NCBI RefSeq assembly: GCF_008704205.1
Contig: NZ_VXLC01000014.1
Coordinates: 372,001 to 436,000, forward strand
Reading direction: 5' to 3'
DNA: 64,000 bases
DNA from: Nocardia colli
Lineage (GTDB): Bacteria; Actinomycetota; Actinomycetes; Mycobacteriales; Mycobacteriaceae
Positions 51,924 through 59,851 of the stretch are shown piece after piece. The notes beneath the pieces were generated by a model. It did no database searches. It was not told where the DNA came from and saw only the letters and a program-made list of their open reading frames with translations. Position numbers and translations under genes: made by a program. Positions within the stretch are counted from its first letter, which is position 1, and each line of letters starts with the position of its first letter.

Positions 51924-51965
51924 ATACCCGGCGGTGACCTGGTTAATCGTCGCCCGACCGGGTAT
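51924..51965. promoter_or_regulatory. bidirectional sigmaF/sigmaB-type promoter
   Basis: Plus strand: GGTTA (51941-51945), 14 bp, GGGTAT (51960-51965) toward 52009. Minus strand: GATTA (51948-51944), 14 bp, GGGTAT (51929-51924) toward 51859. The two -35 elements share the bases GGTTAATC. Confidence 0.65.
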
Positions 51966-52008
51966 TCGGCCCGGTGCCCGAGTGAACGCGGACAGACAGG
52001 AACAGACA

Positions 52009-52512
52009 ATGCCCGGCGGTGACGAAACCTGGAATCAGGATGTGCGCGGCGAGACCGGAACCGAACGGCTGGACCGCAATTGGAGCACACTCATCCAGGA
52101 GCTGCGGGTGGTGCAGACCGGGGTGCAGTTCCTGATCTCGGCGCTGCTGATCGTGCCGTTCCAGGCGTCGTTCGCGACGCTGTCGCATCCGTTGCGGGTG
52201 CTGTATCTGATCACCCTCTGTGCCGCGATCGGCGCGACGGTGTTCCTGGTCGCACCGGTGTCCTGGCATCGGATCCTGTTCCGGCGGCATCGGCTCGGCA
52301 ATGTGGTCGCCGCGGCGCACCGGTGCGCGATGGCGGGCATTGCTCTGCTCGGCATCGCGTTGACCGGGGCGATGGTGCTGGTGGTGAGCATGGTCGCCGG
52401 GACCGTCGGCGGGGTGATCGCGGGAGTGACGATCGCGGTGTTGTTCCTGGTGGCATGGCTGCTCGCGCCGTGGTTCTGGCGTGGCTCGAGCGAACCGGCG
52501 AGGGATCGCTGA
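52009..52512 (+). CDS. DUF6328-type membrane protein
   Basis: A 167-residue protein. A polar start ends LDRNWSTLIQELRVVQTGVQ, followed by four TM helices (ISALLIVPFQASFATL; VLYLITLCAAIGATVFLVA; AGIALLGIALTGAMVLVVS; IAGVTIAVLFLVAWLLA). The family is uncharacterised and common in actinobacteria. ATG 52009 is chosen because the conserved LxxNWxxLIQELRV block begins shortly after it; AGGA lies upstream. A stress-type promoter starts 44 bases before the gene. Confidence 0.82.
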   Translation: MPGGDETWNQDVRGETGTERLDRNWSTLIQELRVVQTGVQFLISALLIVPFQASFATLSHPLRVLYLITLCAAIGATVFLVAPVSWHRILFRRHRLGNVVAAAHRCAMAGIALLGIALTGAMVLVVSMVAGTVGGVIAGVTIAVLFLVAWLLAPWFWRGSSEPARDR

Positions 52513-52516
52513 CGGG

Positions 52517-53737
52517 TCAGCGGGCCGAAACCACCTCTCCCGCATGGGCGGGCGCGGCGCGGTGGTAGGCCGTCAGCGTTTCGAGGGCGACGTGGTCCCA
52601 GGCGTAGCGGCTCGCGGCGCGCTGATAGCCTGCCGCGCCCCAGGTTTCGCGCAGGGTCCGGTCTTCGAGGAGCTGGCGGACCGCCCTGGCCACGGTGAGC
52701 GGATCGGGCGGCGCGACGAGCCGGCCGGTGACGCCGTCGACAATGGTGTCGAGCTGGCCGCCGACCGCGGTGGCCACCACCGGTTTCCGGCAGGCCATCG
52801 CTTCCAGGGGGACCATGCCGAACGGCTCGTACTGAGGCGTGCACAGCACCACATCCGCCGATCGATACCAGCGCGGCAGTTCGGCGCGGCGGACGTGGCC
52901 GAGCATCCGAAGCCGGTCCTGCACACCGTAATCCAGCGCCAGCCGGCGCAGCCGCCTGCCTTCGCTGTCGTCCTCGATGTCGTCGCCGACCGGTCCGCCG
53001 GCGATGACCAGCTCGGTGTCCGGCAGTTCCGGCAACGCCTGGATCGCGACGTCGAATCCCTTGCGCGGCACCAATCTTCCGACCGACAGCACGCGGTGCA
53101 TCCGTTGCCGCTGGCCGCGCTCGGCGGCCGGGCCCTCGGGCGTGAAGGCGGACAGGTCCACCCCGCTGGGCACGGTGGAGATGCGGAAGCGGGGAACGCC
53201 CATGCGGGTCAGCTCCATCACCTCGTCCGAACTGGTGGCGACGATATGGGCCGCGCGCCCGGCGATCAGCCGCTCGAACCGGATGCGCGAGCGCGGGCTG
53301 GTATCGGCGAGACCTTGATGCCGGCGGCGCACGGTGCCTAGTGCGTGGAAGGTGACCACCACCGGAATCCCGTGCGCGCGAGCGGCCAATTCCGCTGCGA
53401 GCCCGGACATCCAGAAGTGCGCGTGCACGATGTCCGGGGTGTCCAGGCCCCATCGGCGTTGCAGGAACGTGCCGAAATCGCCTAGGAACGGCAAACTTTG
53501 GTCACGCGGCAGTGGCTCGACCGGACCTGCGGTCACATGCACCACGCGATAGCCCGCATCGGCGAGCACCTCTGCCGGGACGTTCGGATTCTCCCGGCGG
53601 GTGTACACGGTGACGTCGTGTCCACGGCGCGCATACGCCGCGGCCAGCTCCGCAACGTGGACGTGCTGGCCGGTCGCGGTGGTCCCGCCGAGCGCATCGA
53701 GCGGGCTGGCGTGCTCGGAAACCATGGCAATCTTCAC
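52517..53737 (-). CDS. glycosyltransferase family 4
   Basis: A 406-residue GT-B glycosyltransferase. SEHASPLDALGGTTATGQHVHVAELA and IVHAHFWMSGLAAELAA form the acceptor half. The nucleotide-sugar half contains VLSVGRLVPRKGFDVAI and the E-x7-E motif EPFGMVPLEAMACRKPVVAT. It transfers a hexose in envelope or compatible-solute glycoside synthesis; acceptor unknown. GTG 53737 is chosen for GGAG nine bases upstream. It converges on the DUF6328 gene, 4 bases away. Confidence 0.9.
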   Translation of the reverse strand: MKIAMVSEHASPLDALGGTTATGQHVHVAELAAAYARRGHDVTVYTRRENPNVPAEVLADAGYRVVHVTAGPVEPLPRDQSLPFLGDFGTFLQRRWGLDTPDIVHAHFWMSGLAAELAARAHGIPVVVTFHALGTVRRRHQGLADTSPRSRIRFERLIAGRAAHIVATSSDEVMELTRMGVPRFRISTVPSGVDLSAFTPEGPAAERGQRQRMHRVLSVGRLVPRKGFDVAIQALPELPDTELVIAGGPVGDDIEDDSEGRRLRRLALDYGVQDRLRMLGHVRRAELPRWYRSADVVLCTPQYEPFGMVPLEAMACRKPVVATAVGGQLDTIVDGVTGRLVAPPDPLTVARAVRQLLEDRTLRETWGAAGYQRAASRYAWDHVALETLTAYHRAAPAHAGEVVSAR

Positions 53738-53897
53738 GATGTGCTCCGTTCTCACCACAGGTGACGGGCACACGGCGGCGCTGCACGGTGCCCGCGACCA
53801 GGCATCGCGTGACATGTGTTGAATTCGGGTATGCCCCAGATATGCCCGTGCGGGCGGGAACGAAACCCGGGACTCCGCTTGGCAATACGGAACGCGG

Positions 53898-54041
53898 TCA
53901 GATCGTCGACACGACGATCCCGATCGCGACCGCAGTGCACACGACCACCAGCAGCATCGTCGCGATCATCGCGGCGGGACTGTTCCCGGAGAACAGGTGG
54001 TTGGTCGGCCGCTCGGTGCTCGTGCTCGGGTCGGGGTCCAT
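53898..54041 (-). CDS. 47-residue single-span membrane protein, probably leaderless
   Basis: MDPDPSTSTERPTNHLFSGN is followed by one TM helix (AAMIATMLLVVVCTAVAIGI), giving 47 residues. No ribosome site precedes ATG 54041, but GGTTG-N14-GGGTAT ends 9 bases upstream, so transcription would begin at or next to the ATG. This placement is the main support for it being a gene. Function unknown; it would be produced under SigF-type stress. No other gene occupies the stretch 53738-54311. Confidence 0.6.
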   Translation of the reverse strand: MDPDPSTSTERPTNHLFSGNSPAAMIATMLLVVVCTAVAIGIVVSTI

Positions 54042-54050
54042 ACAAGTGGC

Positions 54051-54075
54051 ATACCCAGTCGTAAGATCGACAACC
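54051..54075 (-). promoter_or_regulatory. sigmaF/sigmaB-type promoter for the 47-residue protein
   Basis: Minus strand: GGTTG (54075-54071), 14 bp, GGGTAT (54056-54051), nine bases before the ATG at 54041. Confidence 0.6.
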
Positions 54076-54311
54076 GAGGCCAGGTGTCCGATGACTTTGT
54101 GACATCGGTGACCGGCCGTGCAACACTGTAGGGAGGTTGAGACTACAGCCGAACCCGGTTCGACGTTTGGGCGTTCCATACCCGCCGAAACCGGTCGATG
54201 GGAATCGTAGCGGCATTATATCCGCAGTGTTGTAACCGTTGTCCGCTCCCCATTCTGCATCGGCCGAACCTGTCGCGTCGGATTGTTTCCCCTTATGCGG
54301 GAGGTTCAGTT

Positions 54312-54725
54312 ATGTCCGCTAGTTCTGCTCTGTACGAGCACGCCGAAGGTGTGCACCTGAACGGCTCGGGGCCGAAGCCCCGCGATAGCCACGCCTGGGC
54401 GCAACGCGTCGATCGCCGCAGTGAATGCGTGGTGGTCCGCGTCGAAGGTGAATTGGATGCGGCCGCGTCTCCGCAATTCTTCGCCACGGTCGAACGGGCG
54501 GTTCGGTCGAACTGTCGCGCTGTCGTTATCGATCTGCGGGCGGCGAGATTCCTGAGCCTCCGGGCCGCCGGCGCGTTGGGCGCGGTCCGGCAGCGGGCCG
54601 CGTGCGGCGGCACCGATGTGCGTATCGTGGCCGGTCGGCAGCCGATCGAACGGTCGCTCGAGGTGTCCGGTGTACGACCGCTGTTCAGCCACTATCCGAC
54701 GATGCGCGCAGCGCTGGATACCTGA
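54312..54725 (+). CDS. STAS-domain protein (anti-sigma factor antagonist-like)
   Basis: A 137-residue protein: CVVVRVEGELDAAASPQFFATVERA and AVVIDLRAARFLSLRAAGALGAV form the STAS fold of anti-anti-sigma factors. In SpoIIAA/RsbV a serine in a D-S-S-G motif is phosphorylated; here the segment is S82-L-R-A-A-G87, so the usual phosphoserine appears to be lost. It may therefore bind its anti-sigma partner constitutively or serve another role. GGGAGG precedes ATG 54312. Confidence 0.8.
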   Translation: MSASSALYEHAEGVHLNGSGPKPRDSHAWAQRVDRRSECVVVRVEGELDAAASPQFFATVERAVRSNCRAVVIDLRAARFLSLRAAGALGAVRQRAACGGTDVRIVAGRQPIERSLEVSGVRPLFSHYPTMRAALDT

Positions 54726-54816
54726 GGAACAACGGATTTCGTCAGCGACGCCGGTTCCGGCGTGGCGCACGCCGATCTGGTCGCGTGGCGTGCACCGACG
54801 ACGGATACTTGGCGCT

Positions 54817-55500
54817 GTGACTGAAATGGGGCCGGTCCAGCCCGAGGATTCGCTCGCGCTGGACCGGGTGATCGGATTAGGGACACCACAGAGTGTCGGC
54901 AGTTTTCGTTTCTGGTTCGCCGATCAGCGTTGGGAATGGTCGGACGAGGTCGCCACGATGCACGGCTATTCGCCGGGAAGCGTGGTGCCGACCACCGATC
55001 TGCTACTGACGCACAAGCACCCCGACGATCGCGCCCAGGTGGCCAACGCATTGGCCAAATCCATCAATGACGGTGAGCCTTTTTCCAGTCGGCATCGGAT
55101 AATCGACACGGCCGGCGAGATCCACCACGTCATCGTGGTCGCCGATCACCTCTTCGACGACGACCGCCAGGTCGCGGGCACCGCCGGCTACTACATCGAC
55201 GTCACCGACACGCTCGAGCACCACCGGCAGGAAGCCCTCGACGACGCGCTGCCCGAACTGTGGGCCTCCCGTGCGGTGATCGAGCAGGCCAAGGGCGCGG
55301 TCATGCTGGTCTACGGGGTCAGCTCGGAGCAGGCCTTCCGGGTGCTCAGCTGGCGCTCGCAGGAGACCAACATCAAGCTGCGCACCCTGGCCTCACGCCT
55401 GGTCGCCGACCTCGGCTCACTGACCGGTTCGACCGTCGGCCTGCGCACTCGGTTCGACCATTTGCTGCTGACCGCGCATGAGCGGATCGACGTGAGCTGA
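54817..55500 (+). CDS. PAS-ANTAR sensory RNA-binding protein
   Basis: A 227-residue protein. A PAS domain (about residues 25-125; FWFADQRWEWSDEVATMHGYSPG ... AGTAGYYIDVTD) is followed by an ANTAR domain (SRAVIEQAKGAVMLVYGVSSEQAFRVLSWRSQ), which in known cases binds two-hexaloop RNA to prevent termination. GATACT at 54804-54809 lies close to GTG 54817, so a leaderless start is likely; ATG 54826 is an alternative. It lies between the STAS gene and rsbW. Confidence 0.85.
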   Translation: MTEMGPVQPEDSLALDRVIGLGTPQSVGSFRFWFADQRWEWSDEVATMHGYSPGSVVPTTDLLLTHKHPDDRAQVANALAKSINDGEPFSSRHRIIDTAGEIHHVIVVADHLFDDDRQVAGTAGYYIDVTDTLEHHRQEALDDALPELWASRAVIEQAKGAVMLVYGVSSEQAFRVLSWRSQETNIKLRTLASRLVADLGSLTGSTVGLRTRFDHLLLTAHERIDVS

Positions 55501-55511
55501 TCTCGCGCAGA

Positions 55512-55537
55512 CGTTTCGGGGGCATCGCGGCGGGTAC
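55512..55537 (+). promoter_or_regulatory. sigmaF/sigmaB-type promoter upstream of rsbW-sigF
   Basis: CGTTT (55512-55516), 15 bp, GGGTAC (55532-55537). A second GGGTAT at 55645-55650 lies just before the rsbW start without a good -35. Self-activation of the sigma operon is suggested. Confidence 0.55.
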
Positions 55538-55665
55538 GACGGTAGCGATGAGGAGCGCTGCGACCACCGAGTTCTGGCCGGTCGCGGTGCTGGGCAGCGG
55601 GCGGCCCGGAAGAACTCGGATCGGCGATCGGATCGACCGATCCAGGGTATGGCGGCGAGAGCAAG

Positions 55666-56109
55666 GTGGTGATGGGCATGGGGGAATGGACTTCCCGATC
55701 CTCAACGGAAACAACAACAATCGGTGTCCGAATCCCCGCGCGGCTGGAACAGCTGACCATGCTGCGCGCGCTCGCGGAGACCGTCGCGCTCATCGCCGAT
55801 TTCGCGCTGGACGAGGTCACCGATATCCGGCTCGCGCTCGACGAGGTCGCCACCTCGCTGATTCTGGACGCGGTGCCCGGCACCGGTGTGGAGTGCGAAT
55901 TCACCTACGACACGAACCAGATGTTCGTGCATGTCGCCTCGGTGGCCACCTCGGAATCGGTGGTGGGCCAGGCGGGTTTCGGCTGGCATATCGTGCGCAC
56001 GCTGACCCATTCCATCGCCGCCGCGCAAGCCCCGTTCGACGGTGTCCTATCCGGGTATCCGACTGTCGTCGACTTCAGTTGGATACGAGGGGCTTCGGAT
56101 GGCCGGTGA
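55666..56109 (+). CDS. rsbW: RsbW-like anti-sigma factor (HATPase)
   Basis: A protein of about 147 residues with the GHKL ATPase layout of RsbW/UsfX: ARLEQLTMLRALAETVALIADF, DIRLALDEVATSLILDAV (N-box region, with T-S-L where N-A is usual) and GFGWHIVRTLTHSI. It sequesters SigF until an antagonist such as a STAS protein releases it. The start is GTG 55666 or ATG 55672/55678. Its stop overlaps sigF by 11 bases. Confidence 0.8.
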   Translation: MVMGMGEWTSRSSTETTTIGVRIPARLEQLTMLRALAETVALIADFALDEVTDIRLALDEVATSLILDAVPGTGVECEFTYDTNQMFVHVASVATSESVVGQAGFGWHIVRTLTHSIAAAQAPFDGVLSGYPTVVDFSWIRGASDGR

Positions 56110-56884
56110 ATCGAGATCACGCGGCGACAGTTACGACAATATCGAGCCGCTGTTCGAGAAGATCGCCGCGCTGGGGGAGGACGACCCGCGCCGGGACCCG
56201 ATGCGCGAGGAGCTGATCCAGCGGTGTCTGCCGCTCGCCGAGCACATCGCGCGTAAATTCGCCGGGCGCGGAGAGAATTTCGACGATCTGCTCCAGGTCG
56301 CGCGGCTCGGTCTGGTGCAGGCCACGGACCGATTCGACGTCACCCGTGGCTCGTCGTTCCTGGCGTTCGCGGTGCCGACCATCATGGGCGAGGTGCGCAG
56401 GCACTTCCGGGACAACACCTGGTCGGTGCGAGTTCCGCGGCGTACCAAGGAGATTCAGCTCAGCATCGGTGCGACGGTGGAGGCGCTCTCGCAGCGGCTC
56501 GGCCGGATGCCGCGGGCCAGGGAGATCGCCGAGGAGCTCGACGTCGACCTGGTGGAGGTCACCCAGGCGCTGATCGCAGGCAACGCCTATCAGTCCTCGT
56601 CTCTCGACGCGGTGGCCGGCGACGATATCGAGAACGCGCCGCTGCCGCTGCTGGAAAGCCTTGGGGCAGAGGAGCCCTCCTATCATCTGGTGGAGGACTT
56701 CCTCGCCGTTCGTCCCTTGATCGAAGAGCTGCCCGAGCGGGAGCGTCAGGTGCTGATCATGCGCTTCTTCGAGAACAAGACGCAGACGCAGATCGCGGAC
56801 GTGCTGGGCGTCTCCCAGATGCACGTTTCGCGGATTCTTTCGCGCACCCTGAATGAGTTGCGCGAACAGGCATTACGCGACTGA
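56099..56884 (+). CDS. sigF: SigF/SigB-type general-stress sigma factor
   Basis: A 261-residue group 3 sigma factor with regions 2 (ENFDDLLQVARLGLVQATDRFD; GSSFLAFAVPTIMGEVRRHFRD), 3 (LSQRLGRMPRAREIAEELDV) and 4 (LPERERQVLIMRFFENKTQTQIADVLGVSQMHVSRIL). It recognises GTTT/GGGTA-type promoters; many candidates surround it. ATG 56099 lies within the rsbW end, coupling the pair. Assigned as SigF by the rsbW partner and UsfY context. Confidence 0.88.
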   Translation: MAGESRSRGDSYDNIEPLFEKIAALGEDDPRRDPMREELIQRCLPLAEHIARKFAGRGENFDDLLQVARLGLVQATDRFDVTRGSSFLAFAVPTIMGEVRRHFRDNTWSVRVPRRTKEIQLSIGATVEALSQRLGRMPRAREIAEELDVDLVEVTQALIAGNAYQSSSLDAVAGDDIENAPLPLLESLGAEEPSYHLVEDFLAVRPLIEELPERERQVLIMRFFENKTQTQIADVLGVSQMHVSRILSRTLNELREQALRD

Positions 56885-56904
56885 GAGCCGGAAACTGCCC
56901 GCGA

Positions 56905-57150
56905 TCAAAGCGGATTCGGTGGAACCGGCTCGGTCGGCGGGAACGGCCCGCCCGGCTCCCGGACCGGTGGGATCGGCCGCGGCCCGCCGGGGTTCGGCGG
57001 AGCCGGGGCTGGATCTGGCCCGGGAACCGGCGGCACCGGGTTCGGCGGCGCGGGGGCCGGATCGGGACCCGGTACCGGTGGGATGGGGCTGGGGTCCGGA
57101 TTCGGGGTCGGTGGAACCGGGCTCGGGTCGGGTGACACTGGACTGGTCAT
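56905..57150 (-). CDS. proline-rich repeat peptide
   Basis: An 81-residue, extremely Pro-rich protein (TSPVSPDPSPVPPTPNPDPS...) with two copies of PPVPGPDPAPAPPNP. No signal peptide or TM, so it may be an unstructured cytoplasmic or cell-wall-associated peptide. GGAGG precedes ATG 57150, and a GATTC-N14-GGGTAA promoter lies about 25 bases upstream; both support a gene. It ends 20 bases from sigF, tail to tail. Confidence 0.55.
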   Translation of the reverse strand: MTSPVSPDPSPVPPTPNPDPSPIPPVPGPDPAPAPPNPVPPVPGPDPAPAPPNPGGPRPIPPVREPGGPFPPTEPVPPNPL

Positions 57151-57173
57151 CTGCATTCCTCCTCGGGGCCGGG

Positions 57174-57198
57174 TTACCCACCCGCGACCGGCTGAATC
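57174..57198 (-). promoter_or_regulatory. sigmaF/sigmaB-type promoter for the proline-rich gene
   Basis: Minus strand: GATTC (57198-57194), 14 bp, GGGTAA (57179-57174). Its context CGATT-n-AGCCG is shared with the usfY promoter. Confidence 0.5.
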
Positions 57199-57306
57199 GG
57201 CCGCGGTAACCACGCAGTCATCCGTGACTCCACTCACAGACACAATGCCGGTCAGCGCTTTTCGGGCCGCGTATGCCCGTTTCGGCGGGCGGAGCGCCGC
57301 AGAAGC

Positions 57307-57333
57307 GGTTTGCGCGAAGTTGGCGCCGGGTAC
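57307..57333 (+). promoter_or_regulatory. sigmaF/sigmaB-type promoter for the 57381 gene
   Basis: GGTTT (57307-57311), 16 bp, GGGTAC (57328-57333), 47 bases before the start codon. Confidence 0.6.
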
Positions 57334-57380
57334 CAAAAAGGGAACCGGACATACGATGCCGACGGCTCAGGAGCTCGTTT

Positions 57381-57779
57381 ATGAACGAACACCGACTAGG
57401 CACCCGGAATCCGTACGCCGGATCGGGGAGCTCGAGGTCGCCGAAATACGCGCAGGAGATGCCGTCCCCAGAGCGGATGGCCCGCACCCGCGCCGCGAAC
57501 GTGGAGCGCACTCGCGTCACCCAGAATCACGACATCATCCGGCAGTGGGCGGAGCGTCGTGGCGCTCGTCCCGCGACCATGCCGGGCAGCGAGGACGACG
57601 GGCATCTTCGGGTGCTGCGCTTCGATTTTCCCGGTTACGGCGGCGCTGTGCTGCGACCGGTGGACTGGGACGAGTGGTTCGCCACCTTCGACGAGCGGCA
57701 CCTGCATTTCCGCTACCAGGATCGGCGCCCGGACGGGACGCCGAGCAATTTCAACCGGCTGGAGCGCCCGGCGTCCTGA
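57381..57779 (+). CDS. conserved small protein of unknown function
   Basis: A 132-residue protein. TQNHDIIRQWAERRGARPATM, VLRFDFPGYGG and DWDEWFATFDERHLHFRYQD with DGTPSNFNRLERP match a widespread family of short bacterial proteins that I recall only as uncharacterised (sometimes mis-annotated as glucan-branching enzyme). It is basic at the start and acidic in the conserved part. AGGAG lies seven bases before ATG 57381, and a stress-type promoter precedes it. Confidence 0.75.
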   Translation: MNEHRLGTRNPYAGSGSSRSPKYAQEMPSPERMARTRAANVERTRVTQNHDIIRQWAERRGARPATMPGSEDDGHLRVLRFDFPGYGGAVLRPVDWDEWFATFDERHLHFRYQDRRPDGTPSNFNRLERPAS

Positions 57780-57832
57780 GCATCGCGGCAACCAGGTGAA
57801 CACCCCATGGCCTCGATGTGTCAGGGGTCACG

Positions 57833-57862
57833 TAACGGTTGCATAACGGTGTGGATGGGTAC
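57833..57862 (+). promoter_or_regulatory. promoter with direct repeats upstream of the two-component system
   Basis: GGTTG (57837-57841), 15 bp, GGGTAC (57857-57862) is a sigmaF/sigmaB-type promoter. It overlaps the direct repeats TAACGGT (57833-57839) and TAACGGT (57844-57850), 11 bp apart, the pattern bound by OmpR-type regulators. Auto-regulation by the response regulator is likely. Confidence 0.55.
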
Positions 57863-58038
57863 AGGGTGGTTGTGACGAGCCAGGCTCTTGATCGAGCGTC
57901 CAGTTTACGTTTACCGAACGGTTTGTTCGGGTACTTGGAAGATCGTCATGGTGGCTCGAACAGCGGAATGTCGCGTCGGTATGGGGATGCGAATTTCCGT
58001 ATGCGACGTGCGTCTGCGTGTCTGCGAAGGATGGGTAT

Positions 58039-58749
58039 TTGAGCGCGAACCTGATGATCGTTGAGGATGACGACCGGGTCCGTGGTGCGCTTCGGCTCGC
58101 CATGGAGGACGAAGGCTACGACGTCGAAGAGGCCGAGGAGGCCGAAGACGCGCTCACCCATCTGCGCAGCAATGGTGTTCCCGATGTGATGATCGTCGAT
58201 CTGATGCTCGGCGGGATGGACGGGTTCGACTGCATCCGGGAGATCCGCCGCGAGCACGATGTGCCGATCATCGTGGTCAGTGCCCGCGACGATACCCACG
58301 ATGTGGTCGCCGCGCTGGAGGCCGGCGCGGACGATTTCGTGACGAAACCGTTCGAGATCAAGGAGATCACCGCGCGCATGCGTGCCGTGCGCCGCCGGGC
58401 CCGGCCCACGGTCGAGCGGGACGCGCCGCAGGAGATGGTACTCGACGCCGACCCGGTCGCCCCGCTGGTGCTCGCGCCGGACGCCGGCGTGGTCCGCCGC
58501 GGCGACGACGAGATCCGGCTCACGCTCACCGAATTCCGGTTGCTGTGTGAGCTGGCCGAGGCGCCGGGGCGGGTGCTCAGCCGCACCGTGCTGCTCGAAC
58601 GTGTTTGGGACCAAGGGTTTTTCGGCGACGAGCGGATCGTCGACGTGCATCTGCGCAGGCTGCGCACCAAGATCGAACGGGACCCGTCCGATCCGCATAT
58701 CGTGGTGACCGTGCGCGGGCTCGGCTACCGACTCGATGTCCAGCGCTGA
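58039..58749 (+). CDS. OmpR-family response regulator
   Basis: A 236-residue protein. The receiver domain has the phospho-acceptor Asp in VMIVDLMLGG and the Lys in VTKPFE, followed by a winged-helix DNA-binding domain (LTLTEFRLLCELAEAPGRVLSRTVLLERVW, VDVHLRRLRTKIE, VRGLGYRLD). It pairs with the kinase whose gene overlaps by 14 bases. Start TTG 58039 (SANLMIVEDD) with AAGGA upstream is preferred; GTG 58018 adds seven residues. Confidence 0.88.
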   Translation: MSANLMIVEDDDRVRGALRLAMEDEGYDVEEAEEAEDALTHLRSNGVPDVMIVDLMLGGMDGFDCIREIRREHDVPIIVVSARDDTHDVVAALEAGADDFVTKPFEIKEITARMRAVRRRARPTVERDAPQEMVLDADPVAPLVLAPDAGVVRRGDDEIRLTLTEFRLLCELAEAPGRVLSRTVLLERVWDQGFFGDERIVDVHLRRLRTKIERDPSDPHIVVTVRGLGYRLDVQR

Positions 58750-59815
58750 GCGCTGGTTCGATCCGAAACGCTGGAGCCTGCGCGGCCGGGTGACGGCCAT
58801 GTCCGCGGCGATCGCCGCGCTCATGTCGCTGGTGCTCGTCGTGTCGGTGTTCACCATCAGCCGCAGTTATCTCGAACACGCGCAGGCCGGCGGCACCGAT
58901 CTGCAATCCAACCTGAACCTGCTGCGCAATGTGCTGATCGGTTGCGCCGTGGTGGTGACGCTGATCGGCGCCGCGGTGGGCTGGTGGGCGAGCCGGCGGG
59001 TGCTGACGCCGTTGCATCAGCTGGCCGGGGCCGCGGCCCGGATCGCTTCCGGCGACCTGGATTTGCGGCTGTCCGCGACCCGCGATCAGGACCTCGCCAC
59101 CACGGTGGAGTCGTTCAACAGCATGGTCGATTCGCTGCAACGCCGGATCGAACGCGAGCATCGCCTGTTCGGCGATGTCAGTCATGAATTGCGTACGCCG
59201 CTCACCACTTTGACGGCCAGCGTGGACGTGCTAAACCGGCATCGCGCGGATCTGCCGGAACGTTCGCAGCGCGCGCTGGGGCTGGTCACCGCCGAGGTGG
59301 ATCATCTGCGCCGGCTGCTCGACGATCTGCTGGCCTTGGCGCGGGTCGAGGCGGGCATGCATCGCGGCGACATGGAGCCGCTGTCGGTGCGAGATCTGTT
59401 GCGGCACACCCTCGCTGAGCGACGGTATGCACCGGAACTGTTGACCGTCGACGAGGACGTCGTGGTGCGCGGCCGCAAACTGGAGCTGGAACGCGCGGTG
59501 GGCAACCTGCTGCGCAATGCCGATCTGCACGGCGGCGGTGTCGTCGCGGTGCGGGCCGACCGCGCAGGCGGCGCGGCCGTGATCGTGGTGGACGACGCGG
59601 GTCCGGGCGTGCCGGCCCCGGACCGGGTCCGCATCTTCGAACGTTTCGCGACCGCCCGCAGCGGCCGGCGCTCGGCGACCGGCACCGGCATCGGGCTCGC
59701 GCTGGTGACCGAGACCGTGGTCAAGCACGGCGGCCGGGTCGCCTGTGCCGACCGTCCGGGCGGCGGCGCCCGGTTCGTCGTCACCTTGCCGGGGATCGAC
59801 GCAATCGAGTCGTAA
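58736..59815 (+). CDS. sensor histidine kinase
   Basis: A 359-residue kinase. TM1 (VTAMSAAIAALMSLVLVVSVFTI) and TM2 (NVLIGCAVVVTLIGAAVGWWA) are separated by only about 25 residues, so there is no real outer sensor domain. HAMP (RRVLTPLHQLAGAAARIASGDLDLRL), HisKA (DVSHELRTPL) and HATPase (LLRNADLHGG; DDAGPGVP; TGTGIGLALV) follow. It probably senses a membrane state or partner protein. It lies upstream of ectABCD, suggesting an osmotic role, which is inference only. Confidence 0.9.
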   Translation: MSSAERWFDPKRWSLRGRVTAMSAAIAALMSLVLVVSVFTISRSYLEHAQAGGTDLQSNLNLLRNVLIGCAVVVTLIGAAVGWWASRRVLTPLHQLAGAAARIASGDLDLRLSATRDQDLATTVESFNSMVDSLQRRIEREHRLFGDVSHELRTPLTTLTASVDVLNRHRADLPERSQRALGLVTAEVDHLRRLLDDLLALARVEAGMHRGDMEPLSVRDLLRHTLAERRYAPELLTVDEDVVVRGRKLELERAVGNLLRNADLHGGGVVAVRADRAGGAAVIVVDDAGPGVPAPDRVRIFERFATARSGRRSATGTGIGLALVTETVVKHGGRVACADRPGGGARFVVTLPGIDAIES

Positions 59816-59851
59816 CACGACCGTAATGAAGTCGACCAGGTCACCTCAACG

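Noticed and set aside
53761..54102. Plus-strand frame overlapping the 47-residue gene
   Set aside because: No ribosome site, no recognised features, and antisense to a frame that has its own promoter.
55645..55650. GGGTAT directly before rsbW as a second SigF promoter
   Set aside because: No GTTT-like -35 lies 14-16 bases upstream; the site at 55512-55537 is better.
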